Under the pieces are notes generated by a model. That model worked only from the letters and a program-made list of their open reading frames with translations, had not been told where the DNA came from and searched no databases. From the NCBI GenBank assembly GCA_964554265.1, contig CAZKOB010000091.1:1-14796 (forward strand): a stretch of 14,796 bases of DNA, in the 5' to 3' direction. This DNA comes from RGIG8745 sp964554265. Its GTDB lineage: Bacteria; Bacteroidota; Bacteroidia; Bacteroidales; Bacteroidaceae. Both the position numbers and the translations under genes were made by a program. Positions 1-6,458 of the stretch are shown piece by piece (the first letter of the stretch is position 1; every line of letters begins with the position of its first letter).

Positions 1-69
1 AACTAACAGCATAGATTTAACATACCCACAGGGTTTTAGGACTGACCCATTATTTTGAATGTTTTTTAC

Positions 70-405
70 TAAACAAAAAAGCGTGGGAATCTTGCCTGTT
101 GCCCATCCCACGAATCGAGGCCTTCGCATTGCCCAACAGTCAGAACGGACAACGCAGAAAGCCCACGCATGGTATATATTAATCCCATGCGTGAACAAGT
201 CGAAAACATACAACGTACGTATCCGACAAATCACGGCAGGGTACAATATACCTACCGTGAACATCTACTGTTGTCTTGTCCTTTGACTGTTATTGTAAGT
301 TGCGAAGTTACGATTCGTCAAAGACAAGCGCCAAGTAAACGCTCTTTATGTAAAGTTGCACCCACCCACAATCCCTTTCGGGCTTCTGCAAGTGTAATGC
401 GACTG
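70..405 (-). ncRNA. Candidate structured non-coding RNA, about 330 nt, unrecognised family
   Basis: Read on the minus strand, this stretch folds into consecutive local helices. In transcript order (plus coordinates) they are: a CCC-GAAA-GGG tetraloop hairpin near 373-382; a 12-bp helix with one bulge, 317-328 against 275-287; 249-259 against 232-243, with one mismatch and one bulge; a perfect 9-bp stem 185-193 against 164-172; a 9-bp stem with two G-U pairs around 151-159 and 127-135; and a final CGTGGG/CCCACG stem (107-112 with 82-87) followed at once by TTTTTT. A promoter-like pair lies just upstream. No long reading frame on either strand resembles a known protein. I see no RNase P, tmRNA or SRP RNA signature. 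It could instead be a leader or the end of a mobile element. The helices are seen directly; that it is an RNA gene is inferred. Confidence 0.45.
75..112 (-). terminator. Rho-independent terminator of the candidate ncRNA
   Basis: Minus-strand stem CGTGGG (107-112) pairs with CCCACG (82-87) across a 19-nt loop and is followed by C and six T. An alternative 7-bp pairing of 162-168 with 81-87 would close the whole 3' domain instead. Confidence 0.45.
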
Positions 406-436
406 CAAAATTAGCCATTTTTATTGGAATATCAAT
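406..436 (-). promoter_or_regulatory. Bacteroides-type promoter for the candidate ncRNA
   Basis: On the minus strand TAATTTTG (406-413) matches the Bacteroides -7 box TAnnTTTG. A TTG sits 19 nt upstream (433-435), where the -33 element is expected. Transcription would start near 400 and run toward position 1, through the hairpins to the T-run at 75-80. Confidence 0.45.
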
Positions 437-509
437 CGATTACCAAATAGTTTTTTGGGGAACTTGATGAAAAATGAACCCAATAAAGGGGGCAATCAAA
501 GATTTTGAT

Positions 510-517
510 TATTTTTG
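510..517 (+). promoter_or_regulatory. Candidate -7 box for the 177-residue ORF
   Basis: TATTTTTG fits the TAnnTTTG consensus 53 nt before the ATG at 570. No convincing -33 TTG lies 19-20 nt upstream, so this is a partial match only. Confidence 0.35.
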
Positions 518-569
518 CATACGAGATTTATTATAAACAATGGTTATCTTATATTATAGATAAGTCATA

Positions 570-1103
570 ATGGAAAACAACATACAATATAAAGAGAATT
601 CAATATATTCTAAAGAGGCTATTGAAGCTGTTAGATATGGATTCCAATATCGTAAAGAGGCTGAAGTGCTTGCGACGGAGAATGGATGCCAACTTAATCA
701 TTGTCTGCCCGCACCATCTGATATCCTCGTGTTTCTCGCGGAAGCTATTATTGGTGGGATAGCTTATGATGTCCTAAAATCAGTTGTCAATAAAACGTGG
801 GAAAAATTAAAAGGTAGTAAATTAATCAATAAAGACAAGGATGTACACGATATCCTTACTACGGAGAAATCTTTGGATGAATTTTATACATATATAAAAG
901 AATTCCATCAAAGAGAAATGAATATAACTGAAATACAAGAAAAGTACATCAAAGAAGAAGTCCGTGCCGATTATCATGGCGAAAAATCAGGCATAATATA
1001 TGAAGAATATAATAGATTAGCCTCAGTAGAGGAGTTAATTATAATAAATAAAGAGGCCTTCCAAAAGGCTAATCGCATTATAGTTCGTAAGAAAGAATCA
1101 TAG
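570..1103 (+). CDS. Hypothetical protein, 177 aa, unrecognised
   Basis: I do not recognise this protein. The N-terminal ~45 residues are polar with three Cys (about 40, 45 and one region around them to be verified). A hydrophobic, possibly amphipathic helix spans about 52-73 and contains a GGIAYD core. It is followed by KTWEKLKG and then a strongly charged, Lys/Glu-rich helical C-terminal half. There is no signal peptide or catalytic motif. The single hydrophobic stretch could be a membrane helix or a buried core helix. The gene is AT-rich with no Shine-Dalgarno, has its own -7 box upstream and a terminator downstream, so it is probably monocistronic. It lies between a candidate ncRNA and a broken integrase, so it may be island cargo. 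A role in defence or toxin biology would be guesswork. That it is a real gene rests on an unbroken frame with sensible flanking signals. Confidence 0.6.
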   Translation: MENNIQYKENSIYSKEAIEAVRYGFQYRKEAEVLATENGCQLNHCLPAPSDILVFLAEAIIGGIAYDVLKSVVNKTWEKLKGSKLINKDKDVHDILTTEKSLDEFYTYIKEFHQREMNITEIQEKYIKEEVRADYHGEKSGIIYEEYNRLASVEELIIINKEAFQKANRIIVRKKES

Positions 1104-1137
1104 GGCTTGCAAATGAGAATTATAATCTTCACATCTC

Positions 1138-1165
1138 CAAACGTAAATTAGCGTTTGTAATTTTT
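1138..1165 (+). terminator. Terminator after the 177-residue ORF
   Basis: CAAACG (1138-1143) and CGTTTG (1152-1157) form a perfect 6-bp stem with an 8-nt loop, followed by TAATTTTT. It lies 35 nt after the stop codon. Confidence 0.5.
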
Positions 1166-1242
1166 GCAATCATATTTTGGGCAATATCAGAATAACTTCA
1201 GAGAAATGTGCTGAAAAGAGTACTATCTTCACTAAAAAATGA

Positions 1243-1252
1243 CTACCTTTGC
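1243..1252 (+). promoter_or_regulatory. TAnnTTTG box, also a 9/10 match to the CTnDOT core site
   Basis: CTACCTTTGC contains the Bacteroides -7 box TAnnTTTG (1244-1251). It also matches nine of ten positions of GTAnnTTTGC, the core sequence at which CTnDOT-family elements recombine. No -33 TTG lies at the right distance and no convincing gene follows, so an attachment-site reading is as likely as a promoter. Confidence 0.3.
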
Positions 1253-1331
1253 ATTCAGAAAAAGCGTTCTTTTGAATTACTGCAAAACGAGGTGAAATAT
1301 AGAATTTCGCTGGTTTCTAAATCGTTACCTG

Positions 1332-2432
1332 TCAAGCTGAAATGTTTTGTAAGCTATTGTGTTTTAGCAAGAAAGAAAAAGTGCTATGCCTTCTTTGGTG
1401 CCATGTGATGTGCTTGGTGATGCCGCACCGTTTGGCGACTGCACGGATACCGTACAGACAGGTCATATAGTGCGGTACAGGAAATATCCTGCCGTCCTCG
1501 CACAATCCGCGATACTTGTCTATGATACGTTTTGCAATGTCGAGCAGGCGGATATTGGATTCCACTCCCGTTTTCTGACGGTTGATGTTTATCCACTCGT
1601 GATTGTCGAAGTAGGTGCGGATGTTCACTTCGCGGAGGTTGCGCATGTCCGAGAACGACAACCCCGTGAAGGCGCAAAACAGGTAGAGGTCGCGGTAAAG
1701 CTCCTGCTTGGCATTTTTCAGCTTACCCTCCATCAGCAGGCGGATTTCCTCTTTCGTGAGGAACGTGCGGGTGGGTTCCTCCTTCTTTATCTCATACTCG
1801 CGGAACGGGTCGCGCGTCAGCCATTCGTTGTTGATGGCGATGAACACCATCGTCCGCAGGGGGCAGACGTACAGCCACACGGTGTTGGTGCAACAATGCT
1901 TGTCCGTGCGCAGGAACATCTCGAAGTCGGAGATAAAAGCCGGGGTAAGCTCCTTCAATGCGATGTCCTTCACATGGTAGCGCACGGTCAGGAACTCTTG
2001 CAGGTGCTTGTAAACCGTGAGGTATTTCTGCAAAGTGCCTTTGGCTTTCATCCCTGCCTCCACCTGCTTGGCGTAATCCTCATTATGTTGGAGGAACACC
2101 TGCATCAGCGTGTGGCAGCGGTGTTCCAGACCGAGAAAGGCGTTTTTCACCTTCTCCGCCGTGACGAAGTTGTCGCGCTCCATGATTTCCTGATAGTGCC
2201 CGTTGATGCGCACACGCATCTTGTCGAGCAAGCGGTTCGTTTCGAGTGCCGCCGTACTCCTGCCCGTGACTCGCCCGCCTTTCGTGTCCCACAGCTTGGG
2301 ATCCACCGAGAGTTTGCAGCTGAACTGCGTCTGCGTGCCGTCCACCGTGATACGCCCCATGACGGGGACAGTACCGTCTTTCCTCACTACCTGTCTTTTC
2401 AGGTAAAAGATTGTCGAAAATGTACTCTTCAT
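1332..2432 (-). pseudogene. C-terminally broken tyrosine recombinase (IntDOT-like integrase)
   Basis: This is a phage-type integrase of the Bacteroides conjugative-element family. From the ATG at 2432 it has an N-terminal SAM-like arm/core-binding region (about 105-205) and a catalytic domain from about 225. The FTGLSFSD segment has Ser259 where most tyrosine recombinases have Arg I; IntDOT is known for the same Ser. The catalytic Lys is in RQKTG (K287), and the HxxRH box is present as HQRRH (345-349). After it the family's LGH motif and nucleophilic Tyr are absent, replaced by about 17 residues encoded by AT-rich DNA, in contrast to the GC-rich gene body. The break is near 1385-1395. The protein cannot be a working recombinase. 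I chose 2432, not the longer start at 2510, because MKSTFS is the usual N-terminus type and the promoter box lies between the two. Its opposite-strand shadow frames are not genes. Confidence 0.75.
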
Positions 2433-2452
2433 CGTTCTAAAATTTTTTGGTT

Positions 2453-2460
2453 CAAATTTA
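2453..2460 (-). promoter_or_regulatory. -7 box for the integrase
   Basis: Minus-strand TAAATTTG matches TAnnTTTG about 20 nt upstream of the integrase ATG at 2432, implying a very short leader. No -33 TTG is at the ideal distance; the nearest TTTTG is about 27 nt upstream. Confidence 0.4.
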
Positions 2461-2536
2461 GTTCGTGAAGAGCCCGTTGTCGGTACGCAAAACGGTGAGG
2501 AACGCCGCAATCTTTGCCCGCTTCGAGTTTTCTTGC

Positions 2537-2556
2537 GTGAGTTGTCAGTAACTCAC
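2537..2556. repeat. Perfect 7-bp inverted repeat upstream of the integrase
   Basis: GTGAGTT (2537-2543) and AACTCAC (2550-2556) flank a 6-nt spacer. It lies about 105 bp upstream of the integrase start. It could be an operator or part of an integrase/excisionase binding array. Confidence 0.35.
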
Positions 2557-2658
2557 TATACGATAACCGTTTGCCGCATTCTTCCGAGCGGCATATAACC
2601 CGTTTCAGGTGTGGTTACGGATTGGTAACGCAGCGAAGTCCTAACTATGCTTCGGCGG

Positions 2659-2698
2659 TGCTTCCGGTTGCTTCCGGATTTTCAAGCCGATTTTTCAA
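2659..2698. repeat. Two pairs of short direct repeats upstream of the integrase
   Basis: TGCTTCCGG occurs at 2659-2667 and again at 2669-2677, a 10-bp period. It is directly followed by GATTTTCAA (2677-2685) and GATTTTTCAA (2689-2698), a 12-bp period. Such helically phased repeats near an integrase gene resemble arm-type binding sites, though none has been shown here. Confidence 0.35.
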
Positions 2699-2752
2699 AT
2701 CGCCTGTCTGCCAAAACCTTTACTCCATTCTTCCGTATTTCACTTTTTATTC

Positions 2753-2783
2753 GTAACTTTGTAACTCCAATAATACAAGTTAC
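2753..2783. repeat. loxP-like imperfect palindrome on a GTAnnTTTG core; possible att site or operator
   Basis: GTAACTTTGTA (2753-2763) and TACAAGTTAC (2774-2783) are inverted copies apart from one bulged T, around a 10-nt spacer. The left arm matches GTAnnTTTG, nine of ten bases of the CTnDOT-family core, and is also a TAnnTTTG -7 box (2754-2761). At 31 bp, the size and symmetry fit a tyrosine-recombinase core site. It could equally be an operator overlapping a promoter that reads toward menB. Confidence 0.4.
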
Positions 2784-2810
2784 GGATTGAACTACCTTTT
2801 TTACTGTTCG

Positions 2811-2861
2811 GTTTTAAGTGACGAAGTCAAGTGAAGATATACCTTGTTTGTCACTTAAAAC
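2811..2861 (+). repeat. Perfect 12-bp inverted repeat in the region upstream of menB
   Basis: GTTTTAAGTGAC (2811-2822) is exactly complementary to GTCACTTAAAAC (2850-2861) across 27 nt. A second small hairpin, GTCC-TTGT-GGAC (2862-2873), stacks directly on it. If the -7 box at 2754 is used, both would lie in a roughly 340-nt leader of menB. Confidence 0.4.
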
Positions 2862-2984
2862 GTCCTTGTGGACATCTGCGCCACACTTACCCATAATTCC
2901 TTCTTCGACAACAAGCCGGAGGCACTGCAGATGCATATTTAAGAAGGCAAGGAACAACCGGAACTTTTTAATCCGGAAAATTAA
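2859..2984 (+). pseudogene. Possible 3' remnant of a broken gene
   Basis: One frame reads NVLVDICATLTHNSFFDNK and continues to MHI, then a TAA at 2940, then EGKEQPELFNPEN and a second TAA at 2982. The composition is protein-like on both sides of the stop, which could be a CAA-to-TAA mutation. The 5' part is missing because a stop lies at 2856. I cannot name the parent gene, and the frame is short enough to be chance. Confidence 0.15.
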
Positions 2985-3016
2985 ACTGAATTCGCGTATA
3001 AATCAAATTTTTCACC

Positions 3017-3024
3017 TAATTTTG
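3017..3024 (+). promoter_or_regulatory. Candidate -7 box for menB-menC-menE
   Basis: TAATTTTG matches TAnnTTTG about 80 nt before the menB ATG. No -33 TTG at 19 nt. Predicted initiation near 3031 would place the following hairpin at the very 5' end of the mRNA. Confidence 0.4.
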
Positions 3025-3030
3025 TTTCTG

Positions 3031-3060
3031 CTTGGCTTAATCTTCGTATTCCAAGCCAAG
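3031..3060 (+). repeat. 5' leader hairpin of menB
   Basis: CTTGGCTT (3031-3038) pairs perfectly with AAGCCAAG (3053-3060) around a 14-nt loop. There is no T-run after it, so it is more likely an mRNA-stabilising or regulatory stem than a terminator. Confidence 0.4.
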
Positions 3061-3105
3061 AAGGATTTATATACTCTCAATTTTGTATCACAAAAATAAT
3101 CATAT

Positions 3106-3966
3106 ATGGAAAGACAATGGAAAGAAATCAGAAAGTATGAGGAAATACTGTTTGAGTATTTCGAAGGAATTGCAAAACTCACGATAAACCGCCCACGCTA
3201 CAGGAATGCATTCACCCCACGCACAACATGGGAAATAAGTGACGCACTCTACTATTGCAGAGAAGCCAAAGACATTCGCGTTGTAGTTCTCACAGGTGCC
3301 CACAGCCCTCAAAAGGAAGGGCAGACGGAGGAAGAAAGGCTACGTACAGAAGCATTCTGCGCAGGCGGCGACATGAATGTGAAAGGCAGAGGAGGTTATG
3401 TCGGCAAAGACGGTGTGCCTCGTCTTAATGTTTTGGATGTACAAAAGCAAATACGTTCCCTCCCCAAACCGGTAATAGCTATGGTAAACGGGTTCGCGAT
3501 AGGCGGCGGACATGTGCTGCATGTCGTATGCGACCTTACAATTGCATCCGAAAATGCCATTTTCGGTCAGACAGGACCAAAAGTCGGAAGTTTCGACGCA
3601 GGCTTCGGCTCCTCTTATCTTGCCCGCATTGTCGGCCAAAAGAAAGCTCGTGAAATATGGTTCCTTTGTCGTCAATATTCTGCTGCCGAAGCTTTGGAAA
3701 TGGGTCTGGTAAACAAAGTCGTACCTTTCGACAAGCTTGAAGACGAAGTTGTCGAATGGGCAAAGACAATAATGAAACATAGTCCTATTGCCATACGCAT
3801 GATAAAAGCCGGTCTTAATGCTGAGCTTGACGGACAAGCCGGGATACAAGAGCTTGCCGGTGATGCCACGATGCTCTACTACTTCACCGATGAAGCACAG
3901 GAAGGCGGAAAGGCTTTCCTTGAAAAGCGCGCACCTGACTTTGAGCAATACCCTTATATTCCATAA
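3106..3966 (+). CDS. menB: 1,4-dihydroxy-2-naphthoyl-CoA synthase (MenB)
   Basis: MenB closes the second ring of menaquinone by an intramolecular Dieckmann condensation of o-succinylbenzoyl-CoA to 1,4-dihydroxy-2-naphthoyl-CoA in the cytoplasm. This is a full-length crotonase fold of 286 residues. Visible are the oxyanion-hole segment FCAGGDMN (84-91), the flexible loop after it, GFAIGGGHVLHVVCDL (129-144) and FGQTGPKVGSFDAG (153-166). Gly157 in QTGP corresponds to the residue that marks the bicarbonate-dependent type I enzymes; type II enzymes carry an acidic residue there. The start at 3106 has no Shine-Dalgarno and an A/T-rich upstream, as is normal in Bacteroidales. menC follows after 9 nt, so the two are co-transcribed with menE. 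The upstream neighbour is an integrase remnant rather than menD. Identification is secure. Confidence 0.95.
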   Translation: MERQWKEIRKYEEILFEYFEGIAKLTINRPRYRNAFTPRTTWEISDALYYCREAKDIRVVVLTGAHSPQKEGQTEEERLRTEAFCAGGDMNVKGRGGYVGKDGVPRLNVLDVQKQIRSLPKPVIAMVNGFAIGGGHVLHVVCDLTIASENAIFGQTGPKVGSFDAGFGSSYLARIVGQKKAREIWFLCRQYSAAEALEMGLVNKVVPFDKLEDEVVEWAKTIMKHSPIAIRMIKAGLNAELDGQAGIQELAGDATMLYYFTDEAQEGGKAFLEKRAPDFEQYPYIP

Positions 3967-3975
3967 AAGTCTTTT

Positions 3976-5109
3976 ATGTTCAACATCAAAATAACACCCC
4001 ATACTTTACATTTCAAGCGACCTGCCGGTACATCGCGCGGCACATATACGTTGAGACAGATTTGGTATGTAGAAGTATCCGATTCCTGCAACCCCCTCCG
4101 TATCGGTATCGGAGAATGTGCCCCCTTGTATGATCTCAGTTGCGATTATACTACTGAATATGAAAGTATCCTGCAAAAATTCGCCCAACAGACAGCAGAA
4201 GAAATCACGACCGATACCAATGGGCATGCGGTCTTGTCGGACAAGATGACCGAATGTATGCGCAACTATCCTTCCATGCTGTTCGGTCTTGAAACGGCTT
4301 TATGGCATTACTCAACCGGTTCTGTCAGGCTCAGCGATACGGCTTTTGCACACAACCGAAGAGGAATACGTATCAACGGCCTTGTATGGATGGGCACATT
4401 CGACGAGATGAGAACACGCATCGAAGAGAAACTGTCTCTGGGATACGGATGTATAAAACTGAAAATAGGCACCATCGATTTTGCCGATGAATTGTCTCTC
4501 CTCACTATGATCCGCCGCCGTTACTCCTCACAAGTCATAGAACTACGTGTTGATGCCAACGGCGCTTTTGCCCCGGGCGAAGATGCCATGCGGAAACTGG
4601 AACAACTTTCAAAGCTCGACATTCATTCTATAGAGCAGCCTATCCGGGCCGGCAATTATGAGGCTATGGGCTATCTTTGCAGAAACACTCCCATTCCGGT
4701 GGCACTGGATGAAGAGTTGATAGGTGTAAACGCTATCGCGCATCATCCTGCTTCTTCTTTTCCTTATATCACCAAACAAGAGTTGCTTGACTGCGTCAAA
4801 CCGCAATATGTAATACTCAAGCCTTCATTGCACGGCGGACTTCACGGTGCGGAAGAATGGATTTGCCAAGCTGAAAGCAGAGGCATCGGGTGGTGGGTCA
4901 CATCTGCTCTTGAAAGCAACGTTGGACTGAATGCCATCGCACACTGGTGTGCCATGCTTCAGGAAGGCCAATCGCTTACAGGCATAAAATGCTCCGAACA
5001 ATGTATGTCCATGCCTCAGGGATTGGGAACAGGCCAGCTTTTCACAGACAATGCGGAAGGATATCCTCTTCAAATCTCAGGAGACAAACTGTGGTTCACT
5101 GCAGAATAA
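3976..5109 (+). CDS. menC: o-Succinylbenzoate synthase (MenC), enolase superfamily
   Basis: MenC dehydrates SHCHC to o-succinylbenzoate, the step before MenE. The 377-residue protein has the N-terminal enolase capping domain (about 1-130) and a TIM-barrel domain. The catalytic and metal-binding set is complete: KLK (K161 and K163), D193 in RVDANG, E220 in IEQP, D245 in ALDEE, and K282 in ILKPSLHGG. It is longer than the ~320-residue E. coli enzyme. It is annotated in some related genomes only as a mandelate-racemase/muconate-lactonising-type protein. The position between menB and menE settles the substrate. Gaps are 9 nt before and 13 nt after. No Shine-Dalgarno is visible. Confidence 0.92.
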   Translation: MFNIKITPHTLHFKRPAGTSRGTYTLRQIWYVEVSDSCNPLRIGIGECAPLYDLSCDYTTEYESILQKFAQQTAEEITTDTNGHAVLSDKMTECMRNYPSMLFGLETALWHYSTGSVRLSDTAFAHNRRGIRINGLVWMGTFDEMRTRIEEKLSLGYGCIKLKIGTIDFADELSLLTMIRRRYSSQVIELRVDANGAFAPGEDAMRKLEQLSKLDIHSIEQPIRAGNYEAMGYLCRNTPIPVALDEELIGVNAIAHHPASSFPYITKQELLDCVKPQYVILKPSLHGGLHGAEEWICQAESRGIGWWVTSALESNVGLNAIAHWCAMLQEGQSLTGIKCSEQCMSMPQGLGTGQLFTDNAEGYPLQISGDKLWFTAE

Positions 5110-5122
5110 AAATCGGCAGACA

Positions 5123-6193
5123 ATGGATATAAACGAATTTATTCATGATTGGTTCTCCGATTCACCCTATATCAAGGTCCACACATCCGGTTCTACCGGA
5201 GCGCCCAAAGAGATGCATGTGGAGAAATCGAGAATGCAGACCAGTGCGCAGATGACATGCCAATTTCTCGGGCTTCATCAGGGTGACCATGCTTTGCTCT
5301 GCATGCCTGTCGACTATATTGCCGGGAAAATGATGGTAGTAAGGAGCGTTGTCCACAAACTTGTCCTTACCTGTGTAAAACCTTCAATAAATCCATTGAA
5401 GTCATTCTGTCCCAATGCCGATTCACCACTGACGGAATCATGGTCTTTCACCGCTGAAGCCACATACAAGCACCAAGGCGGTGTTTGTCAATCTGCTCCG
5501 GCATTTCAGTTTGCCGCAATGGTTCCGGCACAGGTGTCCGCCACCCTTGAAAACGAGGAAGAGTCGGCCTTGTTCCGTAAAATCTCCAATGTAATCATCG
5601 GTGGAGGAAGTATCGATGCCAAACTAGAAGAGAAGCTCAAAGACATGCCTAACGCGATATGGAGTACATACGGCATGACCGAAACGTTGTCGCATATCGC
5701 CATGCGCCGCATAAGTGGCAGAGATCCATCTTTGTGGTACACTCCCATGCGAGGGGTTAGTGTGTCATTGTCAGCCGATAACACACTTGTCATAAATGCT
5801 CCGTCAATATGTCCTTCTGTACTTCAGACAAATGACATTGCCGAGATGAACTGCCACGGACAGTTCCGTATCATCGGGCGGAAAGACAACATCATCAATT
5901 CCGGAGGCATAAAAATACAGATTGAAGAAGTGGAGAACGCGCTCCGCCGTTCATTGCCCGAGGTCGCGTTTGAACACTTCGCCATCACCTCCTGCCCTGA
6001 CGAACGTTTTGGCGAAGTGGTCGTCATACTCCTTGAAAAGAAGGAACTGCAGCATGTCTTTTCGGAGGCCATATCTACTCTGCCTCGCTATTGGCGACCG
6101 AAAAAGACTGTGTTCGTCAATTCTCTGCCTAAAACCGAATCAGGGAAACCTGACCGTGCCACGGCCAAAAGAATCGTTGCGGAAATGAATTAG
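5123..6193 (+). CDS. menE: o-Succinylbenzoate--CoA ligase (MenE), short form
   Basis: MenE activates o-succinylbenzoate with ATP and CoA to give the MenB substrate. It is a 356-residue ANL-superfamily adenylate-forming enzyme, about 90 shorter than E. coli MenE because the N-terminal part is reduced. Motifs: P-loop HTSGSTGAPK (20-29), STYGMTE (181-187), GRKDNIINSGG (252-262) at the hinge, and KTESGK with the catalytic Lys342. I chose the ATG at 5123, 13 nt after menC. A longer in-frame start at 5051 would overlap menC by 59 nt and add 24 residues without family character. The stretch at about 100-128 (WSFTAEATYKHQGG) looks longer than I expect before the conserved FAAMVP segment and may be a lineage insertion. 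It is the last gene of the men block; a weak hairpin lies about 180 nt downstream. Confidence 0.92.
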   Translation: MDINEFIHDWFSDSPYIKVHTSGSTGAPKEMHVEKSRMQTSAQMTCQFLGLHQGDHALLCMPVDYIAGKMMVVRSVVHKLVLTCVKPSINPLKSFCPNADSPLTESWSFTAEATYKHQGGVCQSAPAFQFAAMVPAQVSATLENEEESALFRKISNVIIGGGSIDAKLEEKLKDMPNAIWSTYGMTETLSHIAMRRISGRDPSLWYTPMRGVSVSLSADNTLVINAPSICPSVLQTNDIAEMNCHGQFRIIGRKDNIINSGGIKIQIEEVENALRRSLPEVAFEHFAITSCPDERFGEVVVILLEKKELQHVFSEAISTLPRYWRPKKTVFVNSLPKTESGKPDRATAKRIVAEMN

Positions 6194-6375
6194 TGGCATG
6201 AATCAGCAAATAAAAGTCTGTCTGCAAACGAATTTTTGCTTTCACCGCCATCTTTCCTGACTTTGTTGAAAAGCATATAAAGTTTACAAACGATTATATA
6301 TCAAAAGTTATAATTCTAATATTTGCAGTTTTAGGTAGCCCACGAATATCACTTCAAAAACAGAGCCATCGTACT

Positions 6376-6395
6376 CTCTCCTACGAGAGGCTTTT
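6376..6395 (+). terminator. Weak hairpin, possible end of the men transcript
   Basis: CTCTC-CTAC-GAGAG (6376-6389) is a 5-bp stem followed by GCTTTTC. The T-run is short and the hairpin lies 180 nt after menE, so the assignment is tentative. Confidence 0.25.
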
Positions 6396-6458
6396 CAAAT
6401 ATTCAATTCTCATAAAATTAAGTAAGGACATTCAGTAGGAGGTGAACACCAATCAAGG

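Larger units (their letters stand above)
2433..3105. other. Non-coding junction between integrase remnant and menB
   Basis: No convincing gene lies here. It holds, in order, the integrase promoter box, a 7-bp inverted repeat, phased direct repeats, the att-like palindrome, a 12-bp inverted repeat, a possible gene remnant, a second -7 box and a leader hairpin. The GC-rich integrase-side DNA gives way to AT-rich DNA at about 2700-2760. Short frames on either strand have no recognisable content. Confidence 0.6.

Noticed and set aside
87..99. GAATCTTGCCTGT shared by the ncRNA region and the left repeat at 6486-6498
   Set aside because: A few 13-base matches are expected by chance in a window of this size and the flanks do not align.
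59..414. Overlapping plus-strand frames of 75 and 81 residues
   Set aside because: They run antisense through the hairpins of the candidate ncRNA, have odd composition and no recognisable domain, and lack a plausible promoter.
1208..1408. 66-residue plus-strand frame
   Set aside because: It crosses the -7 box and the integrase break, has no domain and no terminator; most likely chance.
1386..2468. 360-residue plus-strand frame opposite the integrase
   Set aside because: It is the antisense shadow of a GC-rich gene; the minus strand has clear recombinase motifs.
2571..2756. 61-residue plus-strand frame
   Set aside because: It spans the direct repeats and ends at the att-like palindrome; no domain and no start signal.
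2818..3099. 93-residue plus-strand frame before menB
   Set aside because: It runs through hairpins and a promoter box; the Leu/Phe-rich tail comes from AT-rich DNA and no family is recognised.
5051..5122. Longer start for menE
   Set aside because: It overlaps menC by 59 nt and adds residues without ANL-family character; the ATG at 5123 fits spacing and family.
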